From NCBI GenBank assembly GCA_017626395.1, contig JAGAIU010000023.1, forward strand, positions 1 through 43,951: a stretch of DNA of 43,951 bases, given 5' to 3'. The position numbers and the translations under genes were made by a program. Below, in pieces: positions 15,317 through 23,704 of the stretch. The notes under the pieces are model-generated. The model searched no databases. It had not been told where the DNA came from and saw only the letters and a list, made by a program, of their open reading frames with translations. Numbering within the stretch: the first letter of the stretch is position 1; each line of letters opens with the position of its first letter. The stretch comes from Clostridia bacterium (GTDB lineage: Bacteria > Bacillota > Clostridia > TANB77 > CAG-465).

Positions 15317-16765
15317 TTATACTCTAACAATTTTACCAGTTATTTGATCTTGTAGAGAAGTTCCATTTAGGAATCCACCACTTAATACGATTGTATCGTT
15401 AGCTTTTAAGTATTCTTTTTCTTTTAGAACTTCAATTCCTTTGTTAAGGATAGTATTGAAATCTGTTTCTCCTTTAACTAGAACTGGAGTAACGTTTTGT
15501 TCAACTGCCATTGATCTATATGCAGCAACACTTGGAGTTATAACATAGATTGGGCATCCAATTCTAAAGCTTGATAGGATAGAAGCAGTATCTCCATCTT
15601 CGGATACAGCAACTACTGCATTAGCTTCAGAGAATAGAGCAGAGCAACAAACACTAAAGTTAGCTTTTGTTTTAAGATCAGATTCTCTAGCTTCACAAGC
15701 ACAAGCTTTTTCTAAGTTAGCTTTTTTAAATCTTTTCCAGTAGTTTATATCATTTTCTGTAGCAACTGCAATTCTTGTCATTGTTTCAACACAGTTTAGA
15801 GGATAATCTCCTTGTGCAGATTCACCTGAAAGCATTATTGCAGATGTTCCATCATATATAGCGTTAGCAACGTCAGAAACTTCAGCTCTTGTTGGTCTTG
15901 GGTTTCTTTGCATTGATTCTAACATTTGAGTTGCAGTTATAACTGGTTTTCCAGCTGCAACTGTTTTCTTAATCATCATTTTTTGAGCTGCTGGTACATT
16001 TTCTTCAGGAATTTCAACTCCTAAATCTCCACGTGCTACCATTATACCATCAGTTACTTTTAAGATTTCATCAAAGTTATCTAAACCTTCTTGGTTTTCT
16101 ATTTTAGAAATTATTTTGATGTGGTGTTCTCCACAAGAATCAAGATATTTTTTCATTTCGATAACATCTTCTGGTTTTCTTATAAATGAAGCAGCAACGA
16201 AATCAAAATCATTTTCAACTGCAAATTTTAAATCAGATTTATCTTTTTCAGTCATAGCTTTTAATTGTAATTTAGCTCCAGGAACGTTTACACCACGTCT
16301 TCCTTTTAGAACAGCTGAGTTTTGGAAAGTACATTTAATTTCTGTTCCGTCAATTTCGTCGATTAATAGATCAACTAAACCGTCATCGATTAAGATATGT
16401 CCACCAACTTCAACATCTTGAGGTAGACCAGCATAGTTTACGTATAGAAGATCTTTAGTTCCTTCAACTTCTTTAGTAGTTAAAGTTATTTTGTCTCCTT
16501 TAGTAAAGCTCATTCTTGTGTTTTGGTCTGCACCAAAAGATCCTGTTCTAATTTCTGGTCCTTTAGTATCTAGTAAAAATGCAACATTTGTTCCAAGTTC
16601 TGCATTAATTTCTCTTAATGTTTTAACTTTTCCAAAATGTTCTTCGTGATCACCGTGTGAGAAGTTTAATCTCATTACGTTCATTCCAGCTTTAACAAGT
16701 GAAGTTAATACTTCTTTGTTTTCACTAGCTGGTCCAATTGTACATACAATTTTAGTTTTTTTCAT
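15317..16765 (-). CDS. pyk: Pyruvate kinase
   Basis: 482 residues. It makes pyruvate and ATP from phosphoenolpyruvate, the last step of glycolysis. Visible: KTKIVCTIGPAS, MRLNFSHGDHEEH, LLDTKGPEIRTG, KIENQEGLDNFDEI, the metal-binding MVARGDLGVEIP, TATQMLESM and NPRPTRAEVSDVANA, plus a C-terminal allosteric domain with GDTASILSSFRIGCPIYVITP. It lacks the extra C-terminal phosphohistidine domain found in Bacillus. SD AAGGAG, single gene between its own promoter and terminator. Confidence 0.97.
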   Translation of the reverse strand: MKKTKIVCTIGPASENKEVLTSLVKAGMNVMRLNFSHGDHEEHFGKVKTLREINAELGTNVAFLLDTKGPEIRTGSFGADQNTRMSFTKGDKITLTTKEVEGTKDLLYVNYAGLPQDVEVGGHILIDDGLVDLLIDEIDGTEIKCTFQNSAVLKGRRGVNVPGAKLQLKAMTEKDKSDLKFAVENDFDFVAASFIRKPEDVIEMKKYLDSCGEHHIKIISKIENQEGLDNFDEILKVTDGIMVARGDLGVEIPEENVPAAQKMMIKKTVAAGKPVITATQMLESMQRNPRPTRAEVSDVANAIYDGTSAIMLSGESAQGDYPLNCVETMTRIAVATENDINYWKRFKKANLEKACACEARESDLKTKANFSVCCSALFSEANAVVAVSEDGDTASILSSFRIGCPIYVITPSVAAYRSMAVEQNVTPVLVKGETDFNTILNKGIEVLKEKEYLKANDTIVLSGGFLNGTSLQDQITGKIVRV

Positions 16766-16842
16766 TCTTTACATCTCCTTAATTCTTGATTTACAAAATA
16801 TTTAAAAACATTACACTAAATATTTTGTCTAATGCAATTACT

Positions 16843-16871
16843 AGTATACATTTTTAATGTTGAAAAGTCAA
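16843..16871 (-). promoter_or_regulatory. SigA-type promoter of pyk
   Basis: Minus strand: TTGACT (complement of 16866-16871), 17-bp spacer, TATACT (complement of 16843-16848). The untranslated leader is about 70 bases. Confidence 0.8.
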
Positions 16872-16923
16872 TATAAAAGTGAGAAAAAAGCCAAAAAATA
16901 ACGAAGGATACTGTGTATAAATC

Positions 16924-16952
16924 TTGAAAAATATACATAATTATAGTATAAT
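16924..16952 (+). promoter_or_regulatory. SigA-type promoter of the 601-residue gene and mnmA
   Basis: TTGAAA (16924-16929), 17-bp spacer, TATAAT (16947-16952). The leader to the ATG is about 80 bases, without an obvious hairpin. Confidence 0.8.
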
Positions 16953-17037
16953 ATTAAACATAATGTTGCTTTTACATAAAAAGCATAAACGGATAACCAT
17001 ATTTTTATGGAGAAAAAATGAAGATTGAGGTGCTAAA

Positions 17038-18843
17038 ATGGGAGTAGTAAATAATGTATTTTTTTTAGACTTGAATTTCTTAAATAAAAAGGGCGATGAA
17101 AAATTAAAACAATTCGCTATAAGCGAAGATTTAGATGTTAAAGATATAATATCAATAATATATCATGAGGCAAAAAGAATTGGTGAAACAGATAAAGTAA
17201 AAGTTACTTTTAAAATGCTAGACAATTCAGATGATGCTTTCAGAGTAGTTGTTGAGCCATCATATGTTAAATATAAAGGTACAATAGTTTATCCATTTGA
17301 TACTATTAAATCTTTAGATTTTGAATTACCTTTAGATTGTGTATGTGGAAAAATAACTTTATATAATAAAAAGAGCGAATATAAAGATATGAGTCTAACA
17401 ATAGATGGTGTAGGACTTGATTTATTTAAAATGCCATATAAGACTGCAAAGGATTTCTTAATTGGTATAAGTGATAGAAAAGGAAAAAATGGATATATCG
17501 AATTTCCCGATTCTATATGCTTTAAACATTTCGGAATTAAAGTAAACGCAACAAAAGATATGGACGGTCATGCACTAGATAATGCACCAGTATCAAGTGT
17601 AGATGTATATAATAAAGAAGAATTCTTTAAAGAATATTATTTTGAAGAAGAAAAAGTTCAAGAAGAAAAATATGATGTAGATATAAATGAAGTAGCCAAA
17701 AGTATTACTAGCATAGATGAAATTACAGAAAAAAAAGATAGCAGATACAATTATGAAATACCAAAATATGAGATGCCACCTATGCCAGAAATACCTAAAT
17801 TTGAAATGCCACAAGTAGATATTCCTAAAGTAGAAATACCAGATGTTGAGATACCAGAGGTAGAAATACCGCCAATGGAAGAACAACCACAAACACCTGT
17901 GGAAGTTGTTGAAAAACAAGAAGAAATAAAAGAAGATGTAGAAGAAAATTTAGAAGAATATGAAAAGAATGTTGGAAATACTACTGAAGAAATAGTAGAT
18001 GAAATTGAAGATCCAAGAATTGAAAATATTAACTTTGCAGATGATTCTGAATTTGAAATTGAAATAGATGTACCTCAAGAAAATAGAAAAGTAGAAGAAA
18101 AAGCTGAAATAAAAGTTGAACCAGAAGTAGAAGAAAAAGCAGAAGAAGTAATTGAAGTTGAAATAGAAGAAATAGAGCTTACTCCAAGACAAAAAGAACT
18201 TGAAGAGTTAAAAGAATTACTAAAAGAAGAAGAAAGACAACAAAAGATTCTTGAAGAAAGAATAAAGGCTAAACTTGAAGAGTTAAAAAGAGAAGAAGAG
18301 GAAGAAAAAAATAAAAATATAATAAAATTTGAGAAAAAAGAAGTAATTGATAGTGTAGAAATTACTGAACCAGAAGGATATAAATCATATAGTGTTGTAT
18401 CTTATGAAGGTATAAAAGAACAAGGAAATGAAAAATTAGCTGTTTTCTTTGGACAAAACAAAAAAGATATAAGGGAATATTTTGGAACAGAACCTAAAGA
18501 AGTTAGAGATTATGATGATATGGAAATTTATGATATTTTCTATGCATATTACGATGAACTTGGAAGTTGTACTGGAATAGGTATATATAATCAAGAGGCT
18601 TTAGAAGATAAAATTGCATTATATTTCTTAAATCAAAACTTAATTACTATGAAATATAAAGATATAGTAGCTTTAATTAAAGAAAATGACGGGAGTGCTA
18701 TAGAAGATGAAGACGGAATAATATCATTAAAATATGGCATTTCAGTTGATCCAAAGGAAGTTAAAAATTATCAAGATGAAATTTGTGATGTAATTCATAT
18801 ATTTAAAAAAGGATATTATGATGAAGTTTATGAAATATTTTAA
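17038..18843 (+). CDS. Unrecognised 601-residue protein with Pro-rich repeat and acidic coiled coil
   Basis: No known family recognised. The parts are clear: a globular N-terminal region (1-215; strands such as KVKVTFKMLD, FRVVVEPSYVKYKGTIVYPF, KITLYNKK, MSLTIDGVGLDLF), a linker with nine or so P-x-x-E-I/M-P units (residues 240-279), a very acidic region (280-385), a Glu/Lys coiled coil (386-430, TPRQKELEELKELLKEEERQ) and a globular C-terminal domain (440-601, FFGQNKKDIREYFGTEPKEV). No signal peptide or membrane segment. SD GAGGTG before the ATG. It is 12 bases upstream of mnmA and shares its promoter, so it is made together with a tRNA-modifying enzyme, but nothing in the sequence points to tRNA work. 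Confidence 0.75.
   Translation: MGVVNNVFFLDLNFLNKKGDEKLKQFAISEDLDVKDIISIIYHEAKRIGETDKVKVTFKMLDNSDDAFRVVVEPSYVKYKGTIVYPFDTIKSLDFELPLDCVCGKITLYNKKSEYKDMSLTIDGVGLDLFKMPYKTAKDFLIGISDRKGKNGYIEFPDSICFKHFGIKVNATKDMDGHALDNAPVSSVDVYNKEEFFKEYYFEEEKVQEEKYDVDINEVAKSITSIDEITEKKDSRYNYEIPKYEMPPMPEIPKFEMPQVDIPKVEIPDVEIPEVEIPPMEEQPQTPVEVVEKQEEIKEDVEENLEEYEKNVGNTTEEIVDEIEDPRIENINFADDSEFEIEIDVPQENRKVEEKAEIKVEPEVEEKAEEVIEVEIEEIELTPRQKELEELKELLKEEERQQKILEERIKAKLEELKREEEEEKNKNIIKFEKKEVIDSVEITEPEGYKSYSVVSYEGIKEQGNEKLAVFFGQNKKDIREYFGTEPKEVRDYDDMEIYDIFYAYYDELGSCTGIGIYNQEALEDKIALYFLNQNLITMKYKDIVALIKENDGSAIEDEDGIISLKYGISVDPKEVKNYQDEICDVIHIFKKGYYDEVYEIF
17755..17874 (+). repeat. In-frame Pro-Glu repeat (PxxEIP / EMP units)
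   Basis: About 40 codons encode tandem short units such as PKYEMP, PEIPKFEMP, PKVEIP, PDVEIP and PEVEIP. The DNA copies are diverged, so the repeat is held at protein level; it is likely an extended rod or linker. Confidence 0.8.
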
Positions 18844-18855
18844 TTAGGAGTTAAA

Positions 18856-19905
18856 ATGGAAAACAAAAGAGTATTATTAGGAATGAGTGGTGGAGTAGAT
18901 AGTAGTGTATCTGCTCTATTACTTCAAAAACAAGGTTATGAAGTTGTAGGTATTACAATGTTACTTTGTTCAGGAGAAGAATCTCAAGCTATACAAGATG
19001 CTAGAAATATTTGTAAAAAATTAAATATTGAACATTATGTATATGATCTTCAAAAAGAGTTTAAAGAAAATGTAATAGATGACTTCATAAAAAAATATGA
19101 ACAATGTCTAACCCCAAATCCATGTATTAAATGTAATAGATATATGAAATTTGGATATATGTATCAAAAAGCAAAAGAGTTAAATTGTAACTATATTGCT
19201 ACAGGACATTATGCAAAAAAAGAATTTAGTGAAGAATATAATAAATATGTTATAAAAAAATCTAATGCTGGTAAAAAAGATCAAACTTATGTGTTATATA
19301 ACATACCAAGTGAAATGGTAGAACATACATTATTTCCTCTTGCAGAGTTTGAATCTAAAGATGAAATTAGAAAAATAGCAGCAGACAATAATCTTGTAAC
19401 TGCAAATAAACCGGATAGTCAAGAAATATGCTTTATACCAGATAATGATTATGTTAATTTTTTAGAAAGACACAATATTCAAGGTATGAAACATGGTAAG
19501 ATAATAAATAGAGAAGGAGTAATACTTGGAAAACATCAAGGATTACACAGATATACTATCGGTCAAAGAAGAGGAATGGGAATATCAAGTGCTACTCCAT
19601 TATATGTTATCGAACTAAATAAAGAAAGAAATCAACTTATAGTTGGAAAAGAAGAAGAACTTTATACAGATACTGTAAAAGTAATAGATACTAATTGTAT
19701 TTTATTTGATAACTTTACAAATGGTATGAGAGTAGATGCTAAAATAAGATATTCTGCTCCTGCTAAAGAGGCAACTATCTTTATTAATGAAGATAACTCT
19801 TTAACAGTAAAATTTGATGAAAAAGTAAGAGCTGTAACACCAGGACAAGCTATAGTATTTTATATTAATGATATACTTGTTGGTGGTGGACAAATAATAA
19901 AATAA
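18856..19905 (+). CDS. mnmA: tRNA-specific 2-thiouridylase MnmA
   Basis: 349 residues. It thiolates U34 of tRNA-Lys, -Glu and -Gln. The PP-loop GMSGGVDSSVSALLL (9-23), the first catalytic Cys in CLTPNPCIKCNRY, the ATGHYAK region, the second catalytic Cys in SQEICFIP, and the C-terminal LHRYTIGQRRGMGI and VTPGQAIVFY beta-barrel parts are all present. SD TAGGAG, 12 bases after the upstream unknown gene. A terminator follows at once. Confidence 0.97.
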   Translation: MENKRVLLGMSGGVDSSVSALLLQKQGYEVVGITMLLCSGEESQAIQDARNICKKLNIEHYVYDLQKEFKENVIDDFIKKYEQCLTPNPCIKCNRYMKFGYMYQKAKELNCNYIATGHYAKKEFSEEYNKYVIKKSNAGKKDQTYVLYNIPSEMVEHTLFPLAEFESKDEIRKIAADNNLVTANKPDSQEICFIPDNDYVNFLERHNIQGMKHGKIINREGVILGKHQGLHRYTIGQRRGMGISSATPLYVIELNKERNQLIVGKEEELYTDTVKVIDTNCILFDNFTNGMRVDAKIRYSAPAKEATIFINEDNSLTVKFDEKVRAVTPGQAIVFYINDILVGGGQIIK

Positions 19906-19938
19906 GAGGATAAATTTTACAATTTATTCTCTTTTTTT
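19905..19938 (+). terminator. Intrinsic terminator after mnmA
   Basis: Twelve-bp stem (19905-19916 with 19921-19932, one wobble), TTAC loop, T7. The stem begins at the last base of the mnmA stop codon. Confidence 0.88.
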
Positions 19939-19975
19939 GAAAAAAAATAAAAAAATTAACAAATTTTCAATTTTA

Positions 19976-20003
19976 TGCAACAAAATTACCCCCTAAAATA
20001 CTC
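19976..20003 (+). promoter_or_regulatory. Possible ECF-sigma autoregulatory promoter
   Basis: No SigA promoter with a TTG -35 is visible before the sigma gene. Instead TGCAAC (19976-19981) carries the AAC core typical of ECF -35 elements, with AATACTC about 16 bases on. The -10 does not show a CGT core, so this is tentative. Confidence 0.3.
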
Positions 20004-20052
20004 TTATTAATAGAAAGAGATTTTAAGTACCTTTCTAGAAAGGATATAATTT

Positions 20053-20586
20053 ATGGATAAACTTATAACTAGATTTAAAAATGGAGATAAAAGTGCTTTT
20101 GAAGAAATAGTTAAAAGATTACAAAATCAATTATTGTTAATTGCAAAGTCAAGATTAAATAACCAGAGTTTAGCAGATGACGTAGTACAGGAAACATTTA
20201 TCTGTTTATTTAAAAATGCAAGAAAAATAAAAAATGTATCAAAGTTTAAATCGTGGATAACTATTGTTTTAATCAATAAATGCAATAAATTAATGAAGCA
20301 AAAGAAAATAGTAGAGATATCGTATGATCAGGAAAATTTTGAAAATTTTCTTCAGACAGAGCAAGAGTATGAAAACATTACTAACAATATTGATTTTATA
20401 AATTACATTAGTTTTTTAAATATTGAAGAAAGAACAATTATCTCAATGTTTTATAGTCAAAACTACACAATAAAAGAAATAGCTGAAATATTAAAATTAA
20501 GTGAAAACACTATAAAAAGTAAAATCTTAAGAGCTAAAAACAAAATAAAGAATAGGTTGGGAGGTAGAGAAAATGGACAAAAATAA
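20053..20586 (+). CDS. ECF-type RNA polymerase sigma factor
   Basis: 177 residues. Region 2 (about 10-75: FEEIVKRLQNQLLLIAKSRL, LADDVVQETFICLFKNA, KFKSWITIVLINKC) and region 4 (about 115-170: EERTIISMFYSQNYTIKEIAEILKLSENTIKSKI) with no region 3, the ECF layout. It should direct RNA polymerase to an alternative promoter in response to a surface signal. Its last 14 bases overlap the next gene, a single-span membrane protein that is the natural candidate anti-sigma factor. A third, related gene follows 13 bases later. SD AAAGGA. Confidence 0.92.
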   Translation: MDKLITRFKNGDKSAFEEIVKRLQNQLLLIAKSRLNNQSLADDVVQETFICLFKNARKIKNVSKFKSWITIVLINKCNKLMKQKKIVEISYDQENFENFLQTEQEYENITNNIDFINYISFLNIEERTIISMFYSQNYTIKEIAEILKLSENTIKSKILRAKNKIKNRLGGRENGQK

Positions 20587-21226
20587 AAATGAAGAATGGT
20601 ATGAGTGGGATGAACTAGATGAGTTTTTATCTAAAAAAGCAAAGGAGTATACTGTAGAAAAGCCAACTATGAAAGAAATAGAATATATTATGGCTAGAGC
20701 AGAAGCGGAAAAGAAAAGAGAAATGAATCTAAAAATAGCAGCAGTAATAGTTGTATTATTTATATCAGTATCTACATTGTATATATACAAAAATAAATTT
20801 AATAATAATAAACCTGAAAATAACATATTAGTTGCAGAAGAAAATGAGGAAATAAATTATATAACAATTGATGTAAAACAAAATTTAGAGTCAACACCAG
20901 GTTCAGCTATATTAGATAGAGAAAAAGATGATTTGTATGAAAAATCATCAGATGTTGTTATAGTCGAAGTAAAAAGTATTGAAAATATACGAATAATAAA
21001 AACGATTAAAGGTGAATTAAAAGAAGAAATAACTGTTTTAAAGGGAGATTTAAAAGAATTAGTAGAAGAGAGGAAAGTATATATGATATACTTAATTCGA
21101 AATAATTCGGGTGAATATCTACTACAATCAGAAAAAAATTCAATTAGAGAATATAACAAAGAAAATAATACAGTTTTAAATAACGAAACTGGTAAATGGG
21201 AAGTTTTGGATAGCATTTTAAATTAG
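20573..21226 (+). CDS. Single-span membrane protein, probable anti-sigma factor
   Basis: 217 residues: a cytoplasmic, acidic N-terminal part (1-50) with WYEWDELDEFLSKKAKEY, a membrane span (about 54-72), and an extracellular domain (80-217). The overlap with the sigma gene and the topology (N-in, one span) argue for an anti-sigma factor. It lacks the Hx3Cx2C zinc motif of the ZAS type, and the cytoplasmic part is shorter than usual. The outer domain contains SSDVVIVEVKSIENI, LKEEITVLKGDLKELVE and KVYMIYLI, which align in order with the outer domain of the next gene. SD GGGAGG lies inside the sigma gene. Confidence 0.7.
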   Translation: MDKNKNEEWYEWDELDEFLSKKAKEYTVEKPTMKEIEYIMARAEAEKKREMNLKIAAVIVVLFISVSTLYIYKNKFNNNKPENNILVAEENEEINYITIDVKQNLESTPGSAILDREKDDLYEKSSDVVIVEVKSIENIRIIKTIKGELKEEITVLKGDLKELVEERKVYMIYLIRNNSGEYLLQSEKNSIREYNKENNTVLNNETGKWEVLDSILN

Positions 21227-21239
21227 GAGGTAGATTGTT

Positions 21240-22025
21240 ATGAAAAAAGTATTTAAATTTGGAATAGTGTTTATATTAGCAATTACAATCTTAGTTTTAA
21301 TAGGTGTCATTGTAAAAAATATAGAAGTAAAAGAAAATCAAGGAAATATGAGTGAGACAGCAAGTGAGGAAAAATTAAATCCACAATATAATGTTTCTAC
21401 ATATGTTACAGAAGAAATAAAAAATAAAGCAGAATATTCAGGTGGAATTCTTTGTTTAGAATATGAATATACACCTAAAAAAATGTATGAGCTTTCAACA
21501 GATATAGCTATTGTTAAAGTAATATCTTTAGATTATATGGATCCTACTGGATTTTTAGGTAAGACTTTTGGAAAAATATTAATAAATAGTTCGCTAAGTG
21601 GAAATTTAAAACAAGGAGAAGTTATAACATATGTTGAACCTGGTGGATATGCAAATATGGAAGAATGGGATAAGCTTCAGCCAGAAGCAGCAAGAGAAAA
21701 AAGAAGATATTTAAGAGAACAAGCAGGGCTATCAACAGATTATAGTAATGAATGGATGTATATAACAGCAGATATAGATGTAGAAATAGAGGCGGGAAAA
21801 ACATATCTTGCATATTTAGCATATAATGAAAAATTAGAATGTTATGAGATAATAGGATTAGAAAATGGACTTAGAGAAGTTAACATACCACAAGAGAAAG
21901 AATCAGTAAGTGTAACAGAACTTAATTTTGAGGAATTAAAAATAAAAAATAATGTTACAGAAGAATATGAAAATTTAAATGAATATATTGTGAATAATAT
22001 AAACAATTTAATGAAAAACAATTAA
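21240..22025 (+). CDS. Membrane-anchored extracellular protein of the ECF module
   Basis: 261 residues, unrecognised family. An N-terminal hydrophobic segment (7-27) acts as an uncleaved anchor or signal; no lipobox Cys is present. The outer domain contains STDIAIVKVISLDY, SSLSGNLKQGEVITYVEPGG and EAGKTYLAYLAYNEKLECYEII, matching in order the outer domain of the preceding protein (SSDVVIVEV, IKGELKEEITVLKGD, ERKVYMIYLIRNNSGEYLL). The two genes therefore look like a duplication. It may sense the same ligand, or compete with the anti-sigma factor. It lies 13 bases after it with AGGAGG. Confidence 0.7.
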   Translation: MKKVFKFGIVFILAITILVLIGVIVKNIEVKENQGNMSETASEEKLNPQYNVSTYVTEEIKNKAEYSGGILCLEYEYTPKKMYELSTDIAIVKVISLDYMDPTGFLGKTFGKILINSSLSGNLKQGEVITYVEPGGYANMEEWDKLQPEAAREKRRYLREQAGLSTDYSNEWMYITADIDVEIEAGKTYLAYLAYNEKLECYEIIGLENGLREVNIPQEKESVSVTELNFEELKIKNNVTEEYENLNEYIVNNINNLMKNN

Positions 22026-22034
22026 TAATAAAGT

Positions 22035-22067
22035 AAAGAGTTATTTCGTATAGCTCTTTCTTTTTTT
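22035..22067 (+). terminator. Intrinsic terminator of the sigma operon
   Basis: Ten-bp stem (22035-22044 with 22050-22059, one G-T pair), TTCG-containing loop, then T7. Confidence 0.85.
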
Positions 22068-22151
22068 ATATTTTGGATTATTATCCATTTTTTATCATAA
22101 AAGGATAGCTATAGAATATATTTGTATTAAAGTTATCTTTGGAGGTAGAAA

Positions 22152-23630
22152 ATGAAGGATATAGAAATATATAAAGATATATCAAAAAGAACAAATGGAG
22201 ATATATACATTGGAGTAGTTGGTCCTGTAAGAACAGGAAAATCTACTTTTATAAAAAACTTTATGGAGAGTTTTGTTATTCCAAATATTCAAAATGAATA
22301 TAAAAAAGATAGAGCTTTAGATGAACTTCCACAAAGTGCATCAGGAAAAACTATAATGACTACAGAACCTAAATTTATTCCTAATGAATCAGTTGAAGTT
22401 GTACTAGATAATAAAGTAAGATTTAAAACTAGACTTGTAGATTGTGTTGGATATCTAGTTGATGGGGCAGTAGGTCATATGGAAGATGATATGCCTCGTA
22501 TGGTAAAAACACCTTGGTCACAAGAAGAGATACCATTTTCCCGTGCTGCTGAAATTGGAACTAAAAAAGTAATTACAGATCATTCAACTATTGGTATCGT
22601 TATTACTACAGATGGAAGTATAACAGATATAGATAGAAGCAGCTATGTTGAAGCAGAAGAAAGAGTAATTAGAGAATTAAAATTATTAAATAAGCCATAT
22701 ATAGTGTTACTTAATTCTACAAATCCTAGAGGTAAAGAGGCAAAAAATTTAGAGAACGAATTATCTAAAAAATATAATTCAAGAGTAATAAGTATGGATA
22801 TTGAGAATATGAATGAAGAAGATTTTTCTAATATTTTTGAACGTGTTCTTGAAGAATTTCCTGTAACAGAGATAGGATTTAATCTACCAGATTGGTTCAA
22901 TATTTTAGAGCTTGAACATTGGTTAAAACAAGATATTATTAGTATAGTAAAAGAAAAATTTGAAGATAATTATTCTATTAGAGAAATAAATGAATTATTA
23001 GAAGAAATAAGCAGAAATGAAATATTTGATAAAGTATTTGTAAAAGATGCTAATATGGAAGACGGCAAAGTTAAAATTGAAATGGATATTACATCAGATG
23101 TATTTTATAGGATTTTAACAGAGCAATCTAATTTTGAAGTTAAATCTGATGCAGATATATTTTCACTTCTTAAAAATTTTGCCGAAACTAAATCTGAATA
23201 TGATAAAATTGCTATGGCAATGGAAGAAGTAAGAATAAAAGGATATGGAATAATAACCCCGGGAATAGATGAACTAAAATTAGAAGAACCAGAAATAGTA
23301 AAACAAGGAAATAAATATGGAGTTAAACTTAAAGCATCAGCTCCATCTATTCATATGATCAGGGCAGATATAGAAACAGAAGTATCTCCAATTGTAGGAA
23401 GCGAAAGACAGTCAGAAGATCTTGTAAAATACTTACTATCTGAATTTGAAACAGATCCTAAAAAAATATGGCAATCAAATATATTCGGTAAATCTTTACA
23501 TGAACTTGTTAATGAGGGGCTTCATAATAAATTATATAGAATGCCTGATGAAGCACAGATGAAACTACAAGAAACATTGCAAAAAATCATTAATGAAGGT
23601 AGTGGTGGACTAATCTGTATTATATTATAA
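22152..23630 (+). CDS. spoIVA: Stage IV sporulation protein A (coat morphogenetic ATPase)
   Basis: 492 residues, the same length as B. subtilis SpoIVA. It polymerises with ATP hydrolysis on the forespore surface and forms the basement layer of the coat; SpoVM anchors it. Visible: N-terminal IYKDISKRTNGDIYIGVVGP with Walker A GPVRTGKST (24-32), TIMTTEPKFIP, VRLVDCVGY-like Walker B (TRLVDCVGYLV), DHSTIGIVITTDGSI, and the conserved C-terminal end INEGSGGLICIIL needed for targeting. SD TTGGAGG. No clear vegetative promoter is visible in the 85 bases after the previous terminator, in line with sporulation sigma control; TATAGAATA at 22110-22118 could be a degenerate SigE -10. Confidence 0.97.
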   Translation: MKDIEIYKDISKRTNGDIYIGVVGPVRTGKSTFIKNFMESFVIPNIQNEYKKDRALDELPQSASGKTIMTTEPKFIPNESVEVVLDNKVRFKTRLVDCVGYLVDGAVGHMEDDMPRMVKTPWSQEEIPFSRAAEIGTKKVITDHSTIGIVITTDGSITDIDRSSYVEAEERVIRELKLLNKPYIVLLNSTNPRGKEAKNLENELSKKYNSRVISMDIENMNEEDFSNIFERVLEEFPVTEIGFNLPDWFNILELEHWLKQDIISIVKEKFEDNYSIREINELLEEISRNEIFDKVFVKDANMEDGKVKIEMDITSDVFYRILTEQSNFEVKSDADIFSLLKNFAETKSEYDKIAMAMEEVRIKGYGIITPGIDELKLEEPEIVKQGNKYGVKLKASAPSIHMIRADIETEVSPIVGSERQSEDLVKYLLSEFETDPKKIWQSNIFGKSLHELVNEGLHNKLYRMPDEAQMKLQETLQKIINEGSGGLICIIL

Positions 23631-23649
23631 AATGTTTCCTCTTTTTTTG

Positions 23650-23677
23650 TTGACAAATGTCAAAATAATGATAAAAT
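23650..23677 (+). promoter_or_regulatory. SigA-type promoter after spoIVA
   Basis: TTGACA (23650-23655), 16-bp spacer, TAAAAT (23672-23677). It separates the next gene from spoIVA transcriptionally, although no terminator hairpin is visible between them, only a T-run at 23642-23648. Confidence 0.65.
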
Positions 23678-23704
23678 GTTTATAAAAAAGAGAGGTTAAT
23701 ATAT

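Noticed and set aside
17593..17919. Long minus-strand frame rich in Phe/Tyr within the 601-residue gene
   Set aside because: It is the complement of the Glu/Lys/Pro-rich coding stretch, lacks a ribosome site and has an implausible composition.
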